Shown piece after piece: positions 49,406 through 58,423 of a stretch of 64,000 bases of DNA (its first letter is position 1; each line of letters opens with the position of its first letter). The DNA is from Gemmatimonadota bacterium (GTDB lineage Bacteria > Latescibacterota > UBA2968 > UBA8231). Below the pieces are notes generated by a model, which made no database searches, was not told where the DNA came from, and saw only the letters and a list, made by a program, of their open reading frames with translations. The position numbers and the translations under genes are program-made. The stretch is taken from positions 1 to 64,000 of the forward strand of contig VXOR01000021.1 of the NCBI GenBank assembly GCA_009840005.1, given 5' to 3'.

Positions 49406-50934
49406 TGCCGACTCTGAATTGGCTAACGCGAGACGTCGACATCCACGCCGCCACCCGCGTCCCCTATCGCCTCCTCGAAGAAGCTCCCGACCTTTCCACC
49501 GGCGACCCAGACGCCGGCAACATGCTCATCCAAGGCGACAACCTAGAAGCACTCAAGGCACTACTGCCGTTCTACGCCGGCCAAGTGAAGTGCATCTACA
49601 TCGACCCACCGTATAACACGCGCTCGGCTTTCGAGCACTACGATGACAATCTCGAACACAGCAAGTGGCTGGCGATGATATGGCCGCGCCTTGAACTCTT
49701 GCGCGACTTGCTCGCGGAGGATGGCTCTATCTGGGTGTCCATTGACGACAACGAGGCGCACTACCTCAAGGTCATTGTGGACGAAGTATTTGGGCGGTCG
49801 AACTTCATTGATACGGTAATATGGCGGAAGAACTATTCCCCAAAGTCCAGTGCGCGACACTTTTCCTCAGACCACGACTACATCTTAGTCTTTGCAAGAG
49901 ATCCTGATTCCTTTCAGCCAAACCTGATGCCTCGCACAGAGAGACAAAACAAGGCTTATAAAAACCCAGATAACGATCCTCGCGGGCCGTGGAAAACAAG
50001 TGATCTTTCGGCTCGCAACCCATACAGCCTCGGCAAGTACTCTATTACGACTCCGAGTGGGCGTGTCATAGAAGGACCTCCCAAAGGCCGATATTGGGTA
50101 ATCAAAAAAGAGAAGATGGAGGAACTACACGAAGACAACCGTATCTGGTGGGGAAAAAACCAAGATGCAATCCCGCAGATAAAGCGTTTTCTGTCAGAAG
50201 TTAAAGAAGGTAGAGTTCCACAAACTTTATGGTCATATGAAGATGTTGGCCATACGCAGGACGCAAAAAAGGAAACGGTGAAGCTATTTGGCAATGAAGT
50301 TTTCGGAACACCAAAACCCGAACGCCTCATCCAACGCATCCTCCACATCGCCACCAACCCCGGCGACCTCGTCCTCGATTCCTTCCTCGGCTCCGGCACC
50401 ACCGCCGCCGTAGCGCACAAGATGGGCCGCCGCTACATCGGCATTGAAATGGGCGAGCACGCCGTCAGCCATTGCGTCCCGCGCCTGAACAAAGTGATTG
50501 ACGGCGAACAAGGCGGCATCTCCAAAAGCGTCGGCTGGCAAGGCGGCGGCGGCTTCCGCTTCTACCGCCTCGGCCCACCCGTATTCGACGAGGAAGGACA
50601 CATCCGCTCCGACATTAGCTTTTCCGTGCTCGCCGCTCACGTCTATTTCAGCGAAACCAGACATCCGTGGCGCGGCAACACCGCTTCCCCCTTCCTCGGC
50701 CTGCACGACGGCCGCGCTTATGCCCTGCTGTACAACGGCATCCTCGGCGACAAAGGCAACGTCTTGACCCGTGCAACGCTCGCTGTGATTCGGGAGGAAA
50801 TTGCACACAATGATGCCAACTTCTTCGGGCCGCTCACGATCTACGGTGAACAGTCGCGCTTGACGCCAGCGACGCTCGACCGAGAGGACATCGTCTTCAA
50901 ACAGACGCCCTACGATATCAAAGCACGCACCTGA
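49405..50934 (+). CDS. Type III-like site-specific DNA methyltransferase (Mod, N6-adenine)
   Basis: 509 aa. The catalytic motif IDPPYNT (residues 66-72) precedes the AdoMet motif DSFLGSGTT (325-333), the beta-class order of type III Mod enzymes. The middle third (about 49800-50310, residues 130-300) has clearly lower GC and different codon use from both flanks. It is the expected target-recognition region and looks acquired by recombination. The C-terminal 130 residues carry an extension seen in Mod proteins that pair with a Res helicase. Coupled to the pentapeptide gene upstream; res follows at 51079. Confidence 0.9.
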   Translation: MPTLNWLTRDVDIHAATRVPYRLLEEAPDLSTGDPDAGNMLIQGDNLEALKALLPFYAGQVKCIYIDPPYNTRSAFEHYDDNLEHSKWLAMIWPRLELLRDLLAEDGSIWVSIDDNEAHYLKVIVDEVFGRSNFIDTVIWRKNYSPKSSARHFSSDHDYILVFARDPDSFQPNLMPRTERQNKAYKNPDNDPRGPWKTSDLSARNPYSLGKYSITTPSGRVIEGPPKGRYWVIKKEKMEELHEDNRIWWGKNQDAIPQIKRFLSEVKEGRVPQTLWSYEDVGHTQDAKKETVKLFGNEVFGTPKPERLIQRILHIATNPGDLVLDSFLGSGTTAAVAHKMGRRYIGIEMGEHAVSHCVPRLNKVIDGEQGGISKSVGWQGGGGFRFYRLGPPVFDEEGHIRSDISFSVLAAHVYFSETRHPWRGNTASPFLGLHDGRAYALLYNGILGDKGNVLTRATLAVIREEIAHNDANFFGPLTIYGEQSRLTPATLDREDIVFKQTPYDIKART

Positions 50935-50950
50935 CGAAGGAGCCAGCCAA

Positions 50951-51088
50951 ATGACAACAGAACGAACCCCATTGGGTCGAGAAATCGAGACGGCGCTGAG
51001 AGAAGTGCTCGCCCACGTGCATGGCGAGATCGATCTTCCCTGCCGAAGCGTCATAGAGGAGACTAGCGAACCTGATCCATGCAGCTAA
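50951..51088 (+). pseudogene. Truncated duplicate of the HigA-like antitoxin gene between mod and res
   Basis: The first 32 codons (MTTERTPLGREIETALREVL then AHVHGEIDLPCR) are about 90% identical in DNA to the start of the antitoxin at 54575-54880, including the upstream AGGAG and CCAAATGAC. The copy then diverges and stops after 45 codons, before the HTH domain, overlapping the res start. It looks like a recombination scar or an inserted promoter fragment. Confidence 0.7.
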
Positions 51089-53718
51089 AACAATACCAAG
51101 CCGACACCCTCTCCGTCCTGCGCCGCTTCTTCGAGGAAGCACGTATCGCCGGCCCCCAAAACGCCTACGAAGCCATAACCCAAGAGCCAGAACAGGCCAC
51201 GCGGCTTAGAGGCCATGCCGAATCGTATGCACCGCTAAAAGAATTGCCAGACGTTCCCTACGTCTGCCTGCGCCTACCCACCGGCGGCGGCAAAACAATC
51301 CTCGCCGCCCACGCCGTCTCCATCGCCCGCAATGCCTATGTCGAAAAGGACTATCCCCTAGTACTGTGGTTGGTCCCGACCAAAACCATCCGCCGACAAA
51401 CAGTCGAAGCCCTGAAAAGCACTCGTCACGCTTATCGGCAAACGCTGGACGACGCTTTCGACGGCCGGGTGCGCGTATTCGACATCGCCGACTTCACCCA
51501 TATCCGGCCGCACGACCTGCGCGACCACTGCTGCATTGTGGTCGGCACCATCCAAACGCTGCGGGTATCGAACACCGAAGGGCGCAAGGTGTACGCCCAC
51601 AACGAGGAAATGGAACCGCACTTCTCCGGCGTCCGGGATACTGCACCGGGTTTGGAAAAGCTGGACAACGGCACCGTCAAATTCTCCTTCGCCAACCTGA
51701 TGCATCGGCACCGTCCGTTGATGATCGTCGATGAGGCGCACAACGCCGTCACCGGCCTGACGCGGGAAATGCAGGCGCGAGTCAACCCCTGCGCCATCGT
51801 CGAATTCACGGCGACCCCGCAGCGCAAGTCGAACATCCTCTACAGCGTCACCGCCCAAGAACTCAAGCGCGAAGAAATGATCAAACTGCCCATCATGCTT
51901 GCCGAGCACGACACTTGGCAGAACGCGGTGACCGAGGCTATTGCCACCTGTGCTTCGCTTGCAGAGAAGGCCAAGGACGATACCGACTACATCCGTCCCA
52001 TCGTCTTATTCCAAGCGCAGCCTAAAAACCAAGAAGTAACGGTCGCCGCCCTGAAAGAGCATCTGATAGACATTGAGCAAATCCCGGAAAGCAAAATCGC
52101 CATCGCCACCGGCGACCAGCGCGAACTCGACGGCATCGACTTATTCGACCGAACCTGTCCCATCGAATACGTCATCACAGTCGAGGCGCTCAAAGAAGGA
52201 TGGGACTGCTCCTTCGCCTACATTTTCTGCTCCGTATCTCGCATCCAAAGCGCGACGGACGTAGAGCAACTACTCGGCCGCGTACTGCGGATGCCCTACG
52301 CCAAGCGGCGTCAAACTGCTGATCTCAACAGAGCCTACGCTTTCCTGTCTGAGCCGTCTTTTGGCGCGGCGGCGCGTGCCTTGGCCGACAAATTGATCGA
52401 TATGGGCTTTGAGGAAGACGAAGCTCTCGACAACATCGAGCCGGTGCAACGCACGCTCGATTTTCAGAGAGATTTGTTTAGTCCGCAGGAAAAGCCAGAG
52501 CCAGTATTCAGATATACGACTCCGGCGACCCCGGAAATCCTGTCCGACCTCAAGGATGCGGAGTACAAGGGGTTGCTAGTGCGCGAAACCGCTGAAGGAC
52601 AAGTCGAAATCGCGATTACCGGCTGGATCAATCAGGACCGCGAGCAGGCGATTTTGGAGACATTGCCCGAGCAGGAACAAAAAGGGTTCGCCACGGCTGT
52701 TGCCCAACACCGCGCCGCAGTCAAGGAGCACATATCCCCCGCCGAACAAGGGCAGCCATTCAACGTCCCACGCCTCATGGCGGAAATCCAAGGCACGTTA
52801 GAATTCGCCGATACGGACGTGTTCATGGAATACCACGACTGGTCGCTACTTGATCATTCGCCGAAGATGGACGAACAGGAATTTACTATCCGCGAGACAG
52901 CGCGCAGCTTTGAGATTGACCTTGACGGCAATCACATTACCTACCAGTTCGCCAGTGAAGAGGAGCAATTGGCGCTTGACATCGCCGTCGAAGGCTGGAC
53001 CGCCGAGGCACTTGTCCTGTGGCTCGACCGGCAGGTGCGCCAGATGGACATTCACCAGAGCGAACTGCTCAAATGGCTGCGCGAACTGGTCGATCACCTG
53101 CTCAACACACGCGGCATGACCATCGCCGCGCTAATGCGTTGCAAATTCCTACTCGCCAAGAAAATCGAGACCAAGATCGCGGCCATTCGCCAAAGGCAAC
53201 GAAGCAGCGTCTATCAGCAGCATCTCTTTAAAACCGAGGCCAACATAGTAGTCTCGTTTGACGAGGCTTTTACATTCACAGACAACATGTACTGGGATCA
53301 ACGGCGCTATCGCGGGCGCTGGAAACCAAGCAAGCACTTTTTAGGCCCGGACCGCGTTCCCGCCTTTGACGGCGCAGACGACGGCGAAGAGATGCAATGC
53401 GCTCAGGTCATCGACAGTCTGACGACAGTGAAGTACTGGATTCGCAATGTAGCGCGCCATCCCAACTCGTTTTCGCTGCCCACCGCAACAGACAAATTCT
53501 ACCCAGACTTCGTCGCTTTACTAAACGACGGTCGTCTCCTCGTCGTCGAATACAAGGGCGCGCATATCGCCGAAACGTCCGATACCAACGAGAAGCGGAC
53601 CATTGGTGCTCTTTGGGAGCGGAAAAGCGACGACAAGGGCCTGTTCATCATCGCGGAGCAAATGGTCGAAGGGAAGGACGTGCGGCAGCAGTTGCTAGAA
53701 AAAACCAGCGTTGCCTGA
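51079..53718 (+). CDS. Type III-like restriction subunit (Res): DEAD/H helicase with PD-(D/E)XK nuclease
   Basis: 879 aa. Walker A PTGGGKT (67-73), motif II DEAH (218-221), TATP and a helicase C motif (LLGRVLRMPYA) define the superfamily 2 translocase; near the C-terminus FYPDFVALLNDGRLLVVEYKG is the PD-(D/E)XK nuclease centre. With Mod it would cleave unmodified invading DNA. It lies 144 bp after mod, separated by the truncated antitoxin copy; its Shine-Dalgarno is weak, so expression may depend on coupling with that short frame. Confidence 0.9.
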   Translation: MQLKQYQADTLSVLRRFFEEARIAGPQNAYEAITQEPEQATRLRGHAESYAPLKELPDVPYVCLRLPTGGGKTILAAHAVSIARNAYVEKDYPLVLWLVPTKTIRRQTVEALKSTRHAYRQTLDDAFDGRVRVFDIADFTHIRPHDLRDHCCIVVGTIQTLRVSNTEGRKVYAHNEEMEPHFSGVRDTAPGLEKLDNGTVKFSFANLMHRHRPLMIVDEAHNAVTGLTREMQARVNPCAIVEFTATPQRKSNILYSVTAQELKREEMIKLPIMLAEHDTWQNAVTEAIATCASLAEKAKDDTDYIRPIVLFQAQPKNQEVTVAALKEHLIDIEQIPESKIAIATGDQRELDGIDLFDRTCPIEYVITVEALKEGWDCSFAYIFCSVSRIQSATDVEQLLGRVLRMPYAKRRQTADLNRAYAFLSEPSFGAAARALADKLIDMGFEEDEALDNIEPVQRTLDFQRDLFSPQEKPEPVFRYTTPATPEILSDLKDAEYKGLLVRETAEGQVEIAITGWINQDREQAILETLPEQEQKGFATAVAQHRAAVKEHISPAEQGQPFNVPRLMAEIQGTLEFADTDVFMEYHDWSLLDHSPKMDEQEFTIRETARSFEIDLDGNHITYQFASEEEQLALDIAVEGWTAEALVLWLDRQVRQMDIHQSELLKWLRELVDHLLNTRGMTIAALMRCKFLLAKKIETKIAAIRQRQRSSVYQQHLFKTEANIVVSFDEAFTFTDNMYWDQRRYRGRWKPSKHFLGPDRVPAFDGADDGEEMQCAQVIDSLTTVKYWIRNVARHPNSFSLPTATDKFYPDFVALLNDGRLLVVEYKGAHIAETSDTNEKRTIGALWERKSDDKGLFIIAEQMVEGKDVRQQLLEKTSVA

Positions 53719-53772
53719 CTTAGAGCAGCACCCAATCTACGCGGGTGATCGGTCGGACTGGCGAACAATTAT

Positions 53773-53829
53773 TCAGGAAAAATAAAGCCTGAGCCGGGTT
53801 GGAACATCCTCGTCAAGAAGTACTCTCAC
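53773..53829 (-). pseudogene. Truncated DUF5615 PIN-like toxin (18 codons)
   Basis: On the minus strand, overlapping the DUF433 stop by 17 bases, a GTG frame encodes RVLLDEDVPTRLRLYFS and then stops. This is the exact N-terminal pattern of DUF5615 toxins that normally pair with DUF433 antitoxins. The rest of the toxin is gone, leaving the antitoxin an orphan. Confidence 0.7.
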
Positions 53830-54070
53830 CCTGTGCTCTCAAGTGATCCAACCCATCGGGCGAAAGGTCGAGGTACGATTCGATCTGCCAGCGTTCGACG
53901 CTAGGGAAATCAATCAAAAACTCTTCAATTGAATGATCAGCCTTGAGGTAGTCCACAAGTGTGTCAACTGGGACCCGCGTGCCAGCGAATACCAAATCGC
54001 CGCTGTGTACCTCTGGGTCCCGAGAAACTACTTTTCCGAGTTCAATAGCATTGTGTCTCGTTTCTGCCAT
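53813..54070 (-). CDS. DUF433 (VapB-like) antitoxin, orphan
   Basis: 85 aa: VVSRDPEVHSGDLVFAGTRVPVDTLVDYLKADHSIEEFLIDFPSV is the DUF433 signature (a winged-helix-like domain). The GAGG site lies nine bases before the ATG. Its toxin partner, expected directly downstream, survives only as 18 codons (53773-53829). Confidence 0.88.
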   Translation of the reverse strand: MAETRHNAIELGKVVSRDPEVHSGDLVFAGTRVPVDTLVDYLKADHSIEEFLIDFPSVERWQIESYLDLSPDGLDHLRAQGESTS

Positions 54071-54210
54071 AATATGGACCTCGCGTCGATGGCGATTCTA
54101 GCTATACAAGCAAGATAACGATACACCTAAGATGAACAAGGTTAAAACGGCTTCTCCGCCTCCGACAACAGCGCCTTCTCCCTCGCCTTGAGAACTCCCA
54201 AAAAACCGCT

Positions 54211-54239
54211 TGAGACATGTGCGGCAATGCCGCATATTA
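54211..54239 (+). promoter_or_regulatory. Promoter with small palindrome upstream of the RelE/HigB gene
   Basis: TTGAGA at 54211-54216 and CATATT at 54234-54239 with a 17-bp spacer. A palindrome TGCGGCA-A-TGCCGCA (54221-54235) fills the spacer, about ten bases before ATG 54246. This is the expected operator position for the HigA-like antitoxin. Confidence 0.5.
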
Positions 54240-54245
54240 ATAGCT

Positions 54246-54578
54246 ATGCAGATATTTGCCACTCCGACCTACGAAAGGGCTATCCGCAGGCTGCTTTCAG
54301 ACGACAGCCGACGGGAGATGGAGAATGCCATAGTGGCCGATCCCACTGGAGCGTCGGTTGTTCCAGGAACCGGAGGTATTCGCAAACTGCGTTGGGCCGG
54401 ATCGGGACGGGGCAAGCGGGGCGGCATTCGGACGATTTACTTCCATCACACCGGTTCAGAAGCCGTCTATATGCTGACAGCCTATGCGAAGGCCGACCGA
54501 GACGACCTGAGCCCATCGGATAAGAAGGCGCTAACAAGGCTAGTGGCTGCGATTAAGGAAAAGGAGAAAACCAAATGA
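54246..54578 (+). CDS. RelE/HigB-superfamily toxin
   Basis: 110 aa: FATPTYERAIRRLLSDDSRREMENAI, GTGGIRKLRWAGSGRGKRGGIRTIYF and AVYMLTAYAKADRDDLSPSDKKALTRLV match the RelE/HigB toxin fold with its basic mRNA-binding face. The start at 54246 is the first ATG of the conserved region. Its stop overlaps the antitoxin ATG by four bases (ATGA), the toxin-first order typical of HigBA. Confidence 0.88.
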   Translation: MQIFATPTYERAIRRLLSDDSRREMENAIVADPTGASVVPGTGGIRKLRWAGSGRGKRGGIRTIYFHHTGSEAVYMLTAYAKADRDDLSPSDKKALTRLVAAIKEKEKTK

Positions 54579-54880
54579 CAACGGAACGGACTCCATTGGG
54601 TCGAGAAATCGAGACGGCACTGGGAGAGGTGCTCGCCCACGTGCGCGGTGAGATCGATCTTCCCTGCCGAATCGTGGATGATCCGACCGCAGAGCGGATT
54701 CGCGCACTTCGTGACGGGATGAAGCTGAGTCGCAAGAAATTCGCCGAGCGGTTCGGTCTCGACGTACGCGCAGTGCAGGATTGGGAACAAGGCCGTCGCG
54801 TTCCAGATCGCGCGGCCCGCGTTCTGCTGACTGTTATCGACCGTGAGCCAGAAGCGGTTGTGCGTGCCCTTGGCATGTGA
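54575..54880 (+). CDS. XRE/HigA-family antitoxin
   Basis: 101 aa. N-terminal helical segment, then the HTH region ERIRALRDGMKLSRKKFAERFGLDVRAVQDWEQGRRVPDRAARVLLTVID, typical of HigA/NadS-type antitoxins. It binds its own operator and the toxin. Its first 32 codons are duplicated at 50951. Confidence 0.9.
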   Translation: MTTERTPLGREIETALGEVLAHVRGEIDLPCRIVDDPTAERIRALRDGMKLSRKKFAERFGLDVRAVQDWEQGRRVPDRAARVLLTVIDREPEAVVRALGM

Positions 54881-54890
54881 GTAGACCACC

Positions 54891-54921
54891 GACAGCCTAG
54901 CGGCAGTGAAGTACTGGATTC
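54891..54921 (+). pseudogene. Short remnant similar to the res 3' region
   Basis: CAGTGAAGTACTGGATTC and flanking bases align with 53413-53443 inside res (DSLTTVKYWI against DSLAAVKYWI). The copy is about ten codons long, diverged, and followed by unrelated sequence. It suggests an earlier rearranged res copy. Confidence 0.4.
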
Positions 54922-54952
54922 ACGGTCTTACAGCCAACAACGGGAGTTCCAG

Positions 54953-55210
54953 ATGGGTACTAGAACGCTCCAACTCGACGACGATGCTGAAGCTACCTTG
55001 TCCTTTTTGTGCGACCAGACCGGCCTTTCCATCTCAGAGGTGCTCAAGCGCGGCCTCCAAGCGTACGCAGCATTAGCCCCCAAGGTTCCAACAGCCGAAA
55101 CGCCATACCAAGTCTTTAGCCGTCTCGATTTGGGACCGGGCGGCTATGCCATTACCCCGGCCAAGAGCGCCAAGAAGGCTGCTACCGAGGCCATCAGAAA
55201 GAAACGGTAG
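54953..55210 (+). CDS. Small ribbon-helix-helix-like protein (orphan antitoxin candidate)
   Basis: 85 aa. The opening [36 protein letters not shown] has the strand-helix-helix pattern of CopG/Arc-type antitoxins, with a basic tail ([15 protein letters not shown]). It has no recognisable toxin partner nearby. Its end overlaps the convergent ureG by 17 bases. Confidence 0.6.
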   Translation: MGTRTLQLDDDAEATLSFLCDQTGLSISEVLKRGLQAYAALAPKVPTAETPYQVFSRLDLGPGGYAITPAKSAKKAATEAIRKKR

Positions 55211-55916
55211 CCCTCTCCCGCGCCTTGAGAATGTGCCCAACAATCGCCTCCAGTCCCTCCCGATCCTTAATGCAAGCAAAAACCGTCGGCCCTTCGCCGC
55301 GCATCTTCTTGGCATCGCGATCCATCACCCCTAAATCCGCCCCCACCATCTCGGCCAGATCGGTCTTGTTAATCACCAGCAGATCCGACTGCGTCGTCCC
55401 CGGGCCGCCCTTGCGCGGAATTTTGTCGCCGCCGGACACGTCGATGACGTACACCGAATAATCGACGAGCTCGCGGCTGAAATGAGCCGCCAAATTGTCG
55501 CCGCCGCTTTCGACCAGCAGTAAGTCGATACCCCCGGCAAAACGGTCCATCAAGTCTTCAAGCGCATTCAAATTCAGCGAAATGTCCTCGCGGATCGCCG
55601 CGTGCGGGCAGCCGCCAGTCTCGACGCCGACGATGCGCTCCTGTTCCAACGCCTCGTGCCGGAGCAGAAATTCGGCATCCTCGCGAGTGAAGATGTCGTT
55701 GGTGACCACCCCCAAGCTATACTCGTCGCGCAGCCTCTCACACAAAGCCTGCAACAGCGCCGTCTTACCGCTGCCGACCGGCCCGCCAATCCCCACCGTA
55801 AAGGCGCGGTCGGAAAAATCGCGGTGCAGGTCCGAGCCTTCGCGCTCGGCGAAAAGTCCAGGCGAATCAAAAGACTCGTGTGTGTGGTCGTGGTCGTGGT
55901 CGTGGTCGTGCCCCAT
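55194..55916 (-). CDS. ureG: Urease accessory GTPase UreG
   Basis: 240 aa. The N-terminus [13 protein letters not shown] is a His/Asp-rich metal-binding tail; it is followed by the SIMIBI GTPase motifs [58 protein letters not shown] and [14 protein letters not shown]. UreG delivers nickel to urease with UreF. Last gene of the minus-strand nitrogen locus. Confidence 0.95.
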   Translation of the reverse strand: MGHDHDHDHDHTHESFDSPGLFAEREGSDLHRDFSDRAFTVGIGGPVGSGKTALLQALCERLRDEYSLGVVTNDIFTREDAEFLLRHEALEQERIVGVETGGCPHAAIREDISLNLNALEDLMDRFAGGIDLLLVESGGDNLAAHFSRELVDYSVYVIDVSGGDKIPRKGGPGTTQSDLLVINKTDLAEMVGADLGVMDRDAKKMRGEGPTVFACIKDREGLEAIVGHILKARERATVSF

Positions 55917-55925
55917 ATATCCCCC

Positions 55926-56579
55926 TCAACTTTGGAAAAGGCGCGAATAAAGATCGTCGTGTACGCTCTGGGCAATGTCTAGCTGAGGCGCACAGCGCGT
56001 CGCTTGTGCGTACGGTCGCCCTGCCACTTCCGCCAGCAATTCCTCGCAATACACATACAGGCCCAACTGCCGTCGCGTGGCCTCCATCGGCCCGACGATC
56101 CCGAGACGCACCGCGGCACTCATCTGATCCCTGAGCACTTGAAACATGTAGAGTTGCTGAGCGTCAGCTTGTGCAAAGCCCGCAGCCTTCAACGCCAGCC
56201 CAAAAACCACCGTATAGTGCGCGTGCGCCCGCCGCAGTTTTGCGAACTTGACCTCCGGGTACAACCCAGCCATCAACCGCAACCAGTTCTTGCCCAAGAT
56301 CAAACTCGCCCGCCGCATCGCCGGAGCCGCGATCATCGCGTCGTAGAAATGCAACATCTCCGCCACGGCCCCTTCGTCGGATTCTACATAACAGGAATGG
56401 ATAAAGGGAATCTCGCCGTAGGCCGCAGCCATCAGCGCCGAATGCACGAACTCTTCCAGCGCCCCAGGCCCTCCCAACAAGCCCAACTGATAGGCCCCTT
56501 CCAAGCCATTGGAAAAGGCGTAGCCACCGGCCGGCAGCGCACTGTCGGCTAGGTGCATTAACGGATAGAGACGATCCAT
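55926..56579 (-). CDS. ureF: Urease accessory protein UreF
   Basis: 217 aa helical protein matching UreF: LMHLADSALPAGGYAFSNGLEGAYQLG, the conserved GKNWLRLMAGLYPE and a C-terminal DIAQSVHDDLYSRLFQS. It assists UreG in metallocentre assembly. The ATG immediately follows the ureC stop (TAAATG). Confidence 0.92.
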   Translation of the reverse strand: MDRLYPLMHLADSALPAGGYAFSNGLEGAYQLGLLGGPGALEEFVHSALMAAAYGEIPFIHSCYVESDEGAVAEMLHFYDAMIAAPAMRRASLILGKNWLRLMAGLYPEVKFAKLRRAHAHYTVVFGLALKAAGFAQADAQQLYMFQVLRDQMSAAVRLGIVGPMEATRRQLGLYVYCEELLAEVAGRPYAQATRCAPQLDIAQSVHDDLYSRLFQS

Positions 56580-58283
56580 TTAGAACAGGTGATATAGTTG
56601 CGCCAGCGGCAGTTTTTCCGCGGGTTCACAGGCGATCTCCTCGCCGTCAACGTTCACCTTATAGGTCTCCGGATCAACCTCGATATTGGGCACCATGTCG
56701 TTGAGCCGCATATCGGCCTTGCCAATGTCGCGGCAATGCTCGACGGGCACGACCTCTTTCGCCAACCCGTATTCCCCCACCCGCTCGCGCGACGCCTGCG
56801 ATACAAAAGCCAGCGAAGTCGATCCAACCGCGTTGCCATAGGCCCCGAACATGGGACGCGGATACACGGGCTGCGGCGTGGGAATGGACGCGTTCGCGTC
56901 CCCCATCTGCGCGTAAGCAATCACCCCGCCTTTAATCACCAACTCGGGCTTGACGCCGAAAAAAGCCGGCTGCCACAACACCAAATCGGCCAGCTTACCC
57001 GTCTCCACCGAGCCAATCTGGGCCGAGAGCCCGTGGGCAATGGCTGGATTGATGGTGTATTTGGCGACGTAGCGCCGTGCGCGATAGTTGTCGGCACCGC
57101 CCGCCTCCTCGGGCAACAAGCCCCGCTGCTGGCGCATCTTGTGCGCCGTCTGCCATGTCCGGCACACCACCTCCCCCACTCGCCCCATCGCTTGGCTATC
57201 CGAAGCGATAATCGACAGCGCACCCAAGTCGTGCAGGATATCCTCGGCAGCGATGGTCTCCTGGCGGATCCGGCTCTCGGCAAAGGCCACATCCTCGGGG
57301 ATATTCTTGTCGAGATGGTGGCAGACCATCAGCATGTCCAGATGTTCGTCTATCGTGTTGACCGTGAAGGGCCGCGTCGGGTTGGTCGAAGAGGGCAGCA
57401 CATTGGCCTCGCCGCAAAGCCGCATAATATCGGGCGCGTGGCCGCCGCCCGCGCCCTCGGTGTGATAGGTGTGAATCGTCCGTCCTTTGAAAGCCGCCCG
57501 CGACGCCTCGACAAAACCCGACTCGTTGAGCGTGTCGGTGTGGATGCAGACCTGCACATCGAATTCTTCGGCGACTGCCAAACACGCATCGATGACCGCT
57601 GGCGTCGTACCCCAATCTTCGTGCAGCTTGAGGCCACAAGCTCCGGCCTCAACTTGCGCCGCCAACCCCGGGCGCAACGACGAATTGCCCTTGCCCAAAA
57701 AGCCAAAATTGAGCGGCCAAGCATCAGCCGCCTGCAGCATCGTGCGGATGTAAAAAGCCCCTGGAGTACAAGTGGTGGCATTCGTCCCAGTCGCCGGGCC
57801 AGTGCCGCCCCCGAGCATCGTGGTGATGCCCGAGGCAATGGCCTCTTCCACTTGCTGCGGGCAAATAAAATGCACGTGCACGTCCAGCGCTCCAGCCGTC
57901 AAAATCAGCTTCTCCCCGGCCACCACTTCAGTGGTCGCGCCGACGATCATCTGCTCGGCAACGCCCGGCATAATGTCCGGGTTGCCGGCCTTGCCAATTC
58001 CGGCGATACGCCCGTCCTTGACGCCAATGTCGGCCTTGTAAATGCCCGTGTAGTCGAGCACGAGCGCATTGGTAATTACCAAGTCCAGCGCCTCTTTTTG
58101 GCTCGCGCTGCTTTGCTGCCCCATGCCGTCGCGCAGTACTTTGCCGCCGCCGAACTTGCACTCCTCGCCGTACACAGTGTGATCTTGCTCAACCTCGACG
58201 ATCAAATCCGTGTCACCCAGCCGCACCCGGTCGCCGGTGGTGGGGCCGTACATGTCCGCATAAGCACGTCGATCAATAATCAT
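56580..58283 (-). CDS. ureC: Urease alpha subunit
   Basis: 567 aa, full length. Metal-site motifs: [12 protein letters not shown], the carbamylated lysine region [38 protein letters not shown] and the active-site flap MVCHHLDK. It hydrolyses urea to ammonia and carbamate with two nickel ions. The upstream 140 bp contain a palindromic repeat (58319-58378), with no obvious Shine-Dalgarno before the ATG. Confidence 0.97.
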   Translation of the reverse strand: MIIDRRAYADMYGPTTGDRVRLGDTDLIVEVEQDHTVYGEECKFGGGKVLRDGMGQQSSASQKEALDLVITNALVLDYTGIYKADIGVKDGRIAGIGKAGNPDIMPGVAEQMIVGATTEVVAGEKLILTAGALDVHVHFICPQQVEEAIASGITTMLGGGTGPATGTNATTCTPGAFYIRTMLQAADAWPLNFGFLGKGNSSLRPGLAAQVEAGACGLKLHEDWGTTPAVIDACLAVAEEFDVQVCIHTDTLNESGFVEASRAAFKGRTIHTYHTEGAGGGHAPDIMRLCGEANVLPSSTNPTRPFTVNTIDEHLDMLMVCHHLDKNIPEDVAFAESRIRQETIAAEDILHDLGALSIIASDSQAMGRVGEVVCRTWQTAHKMRQQRGLLPEEAGGADNYRARRYVAKYTINPAIAHGLSAQIGSVETGKLADLVLWQPAFFGVKPELVIKGGVIAYAQMGDANASIPTPQPVYPRPMFGAYGNAVGSTSLAFVSQASRERVGEYGLAKEVVPVEHCRDIGKADMRLNDMVPNIEVDPETYKVNVDGEEIACEPAEKLPLAQLYHLF

Positions 58284-58318
58284 ATCTATCTAACTTCCTT
58301 TAATACGCGATACCAATC

Positions 58319-58378
58319 GTAGGGGCGTCCCTTGTGGGTGCCCTTTGCGGCTAGGGCAACCACAAGGGTTGCCCCTAC
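58319..58378. repeat. Palindromic repeat, GTAGGGGC...GCCCCTAC (copy 3, long form)
   Basis: Inverted repeat of about 25-base arms (GTAGGGGCGTCCCTTGTGG... with ...CCACAAGGGTTGCCCCTAC) in the gap between ureAB and ureC. Shares the GTAGGGG/CCCCTAC ends of the copies at 6743 and 36913 but has a different, longer interior. In the transcript it would form a strong hairpin separating the two urease messages. Confidence 0.65.
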
Positions 58379-58423
58379 ATACCCGTCAATTCCGGCGAAA
58401 AGTACACCCAAAAAGGGAGTTAA

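Noticed and set aside
54121..54200. Minus-strand fragment reading LKAREKALLSEAEKPF then stop
   Set aside because: It may be the end of a lost gene, but sixteen residues without a recognised family are not enough to annotate.
56598..58322. Plus-strand frame of over 570 codons opposite ureC
   Set aside because: ureC is unmistakable on the minus strand; the antisense product is rich in Arg and His without a known motif.
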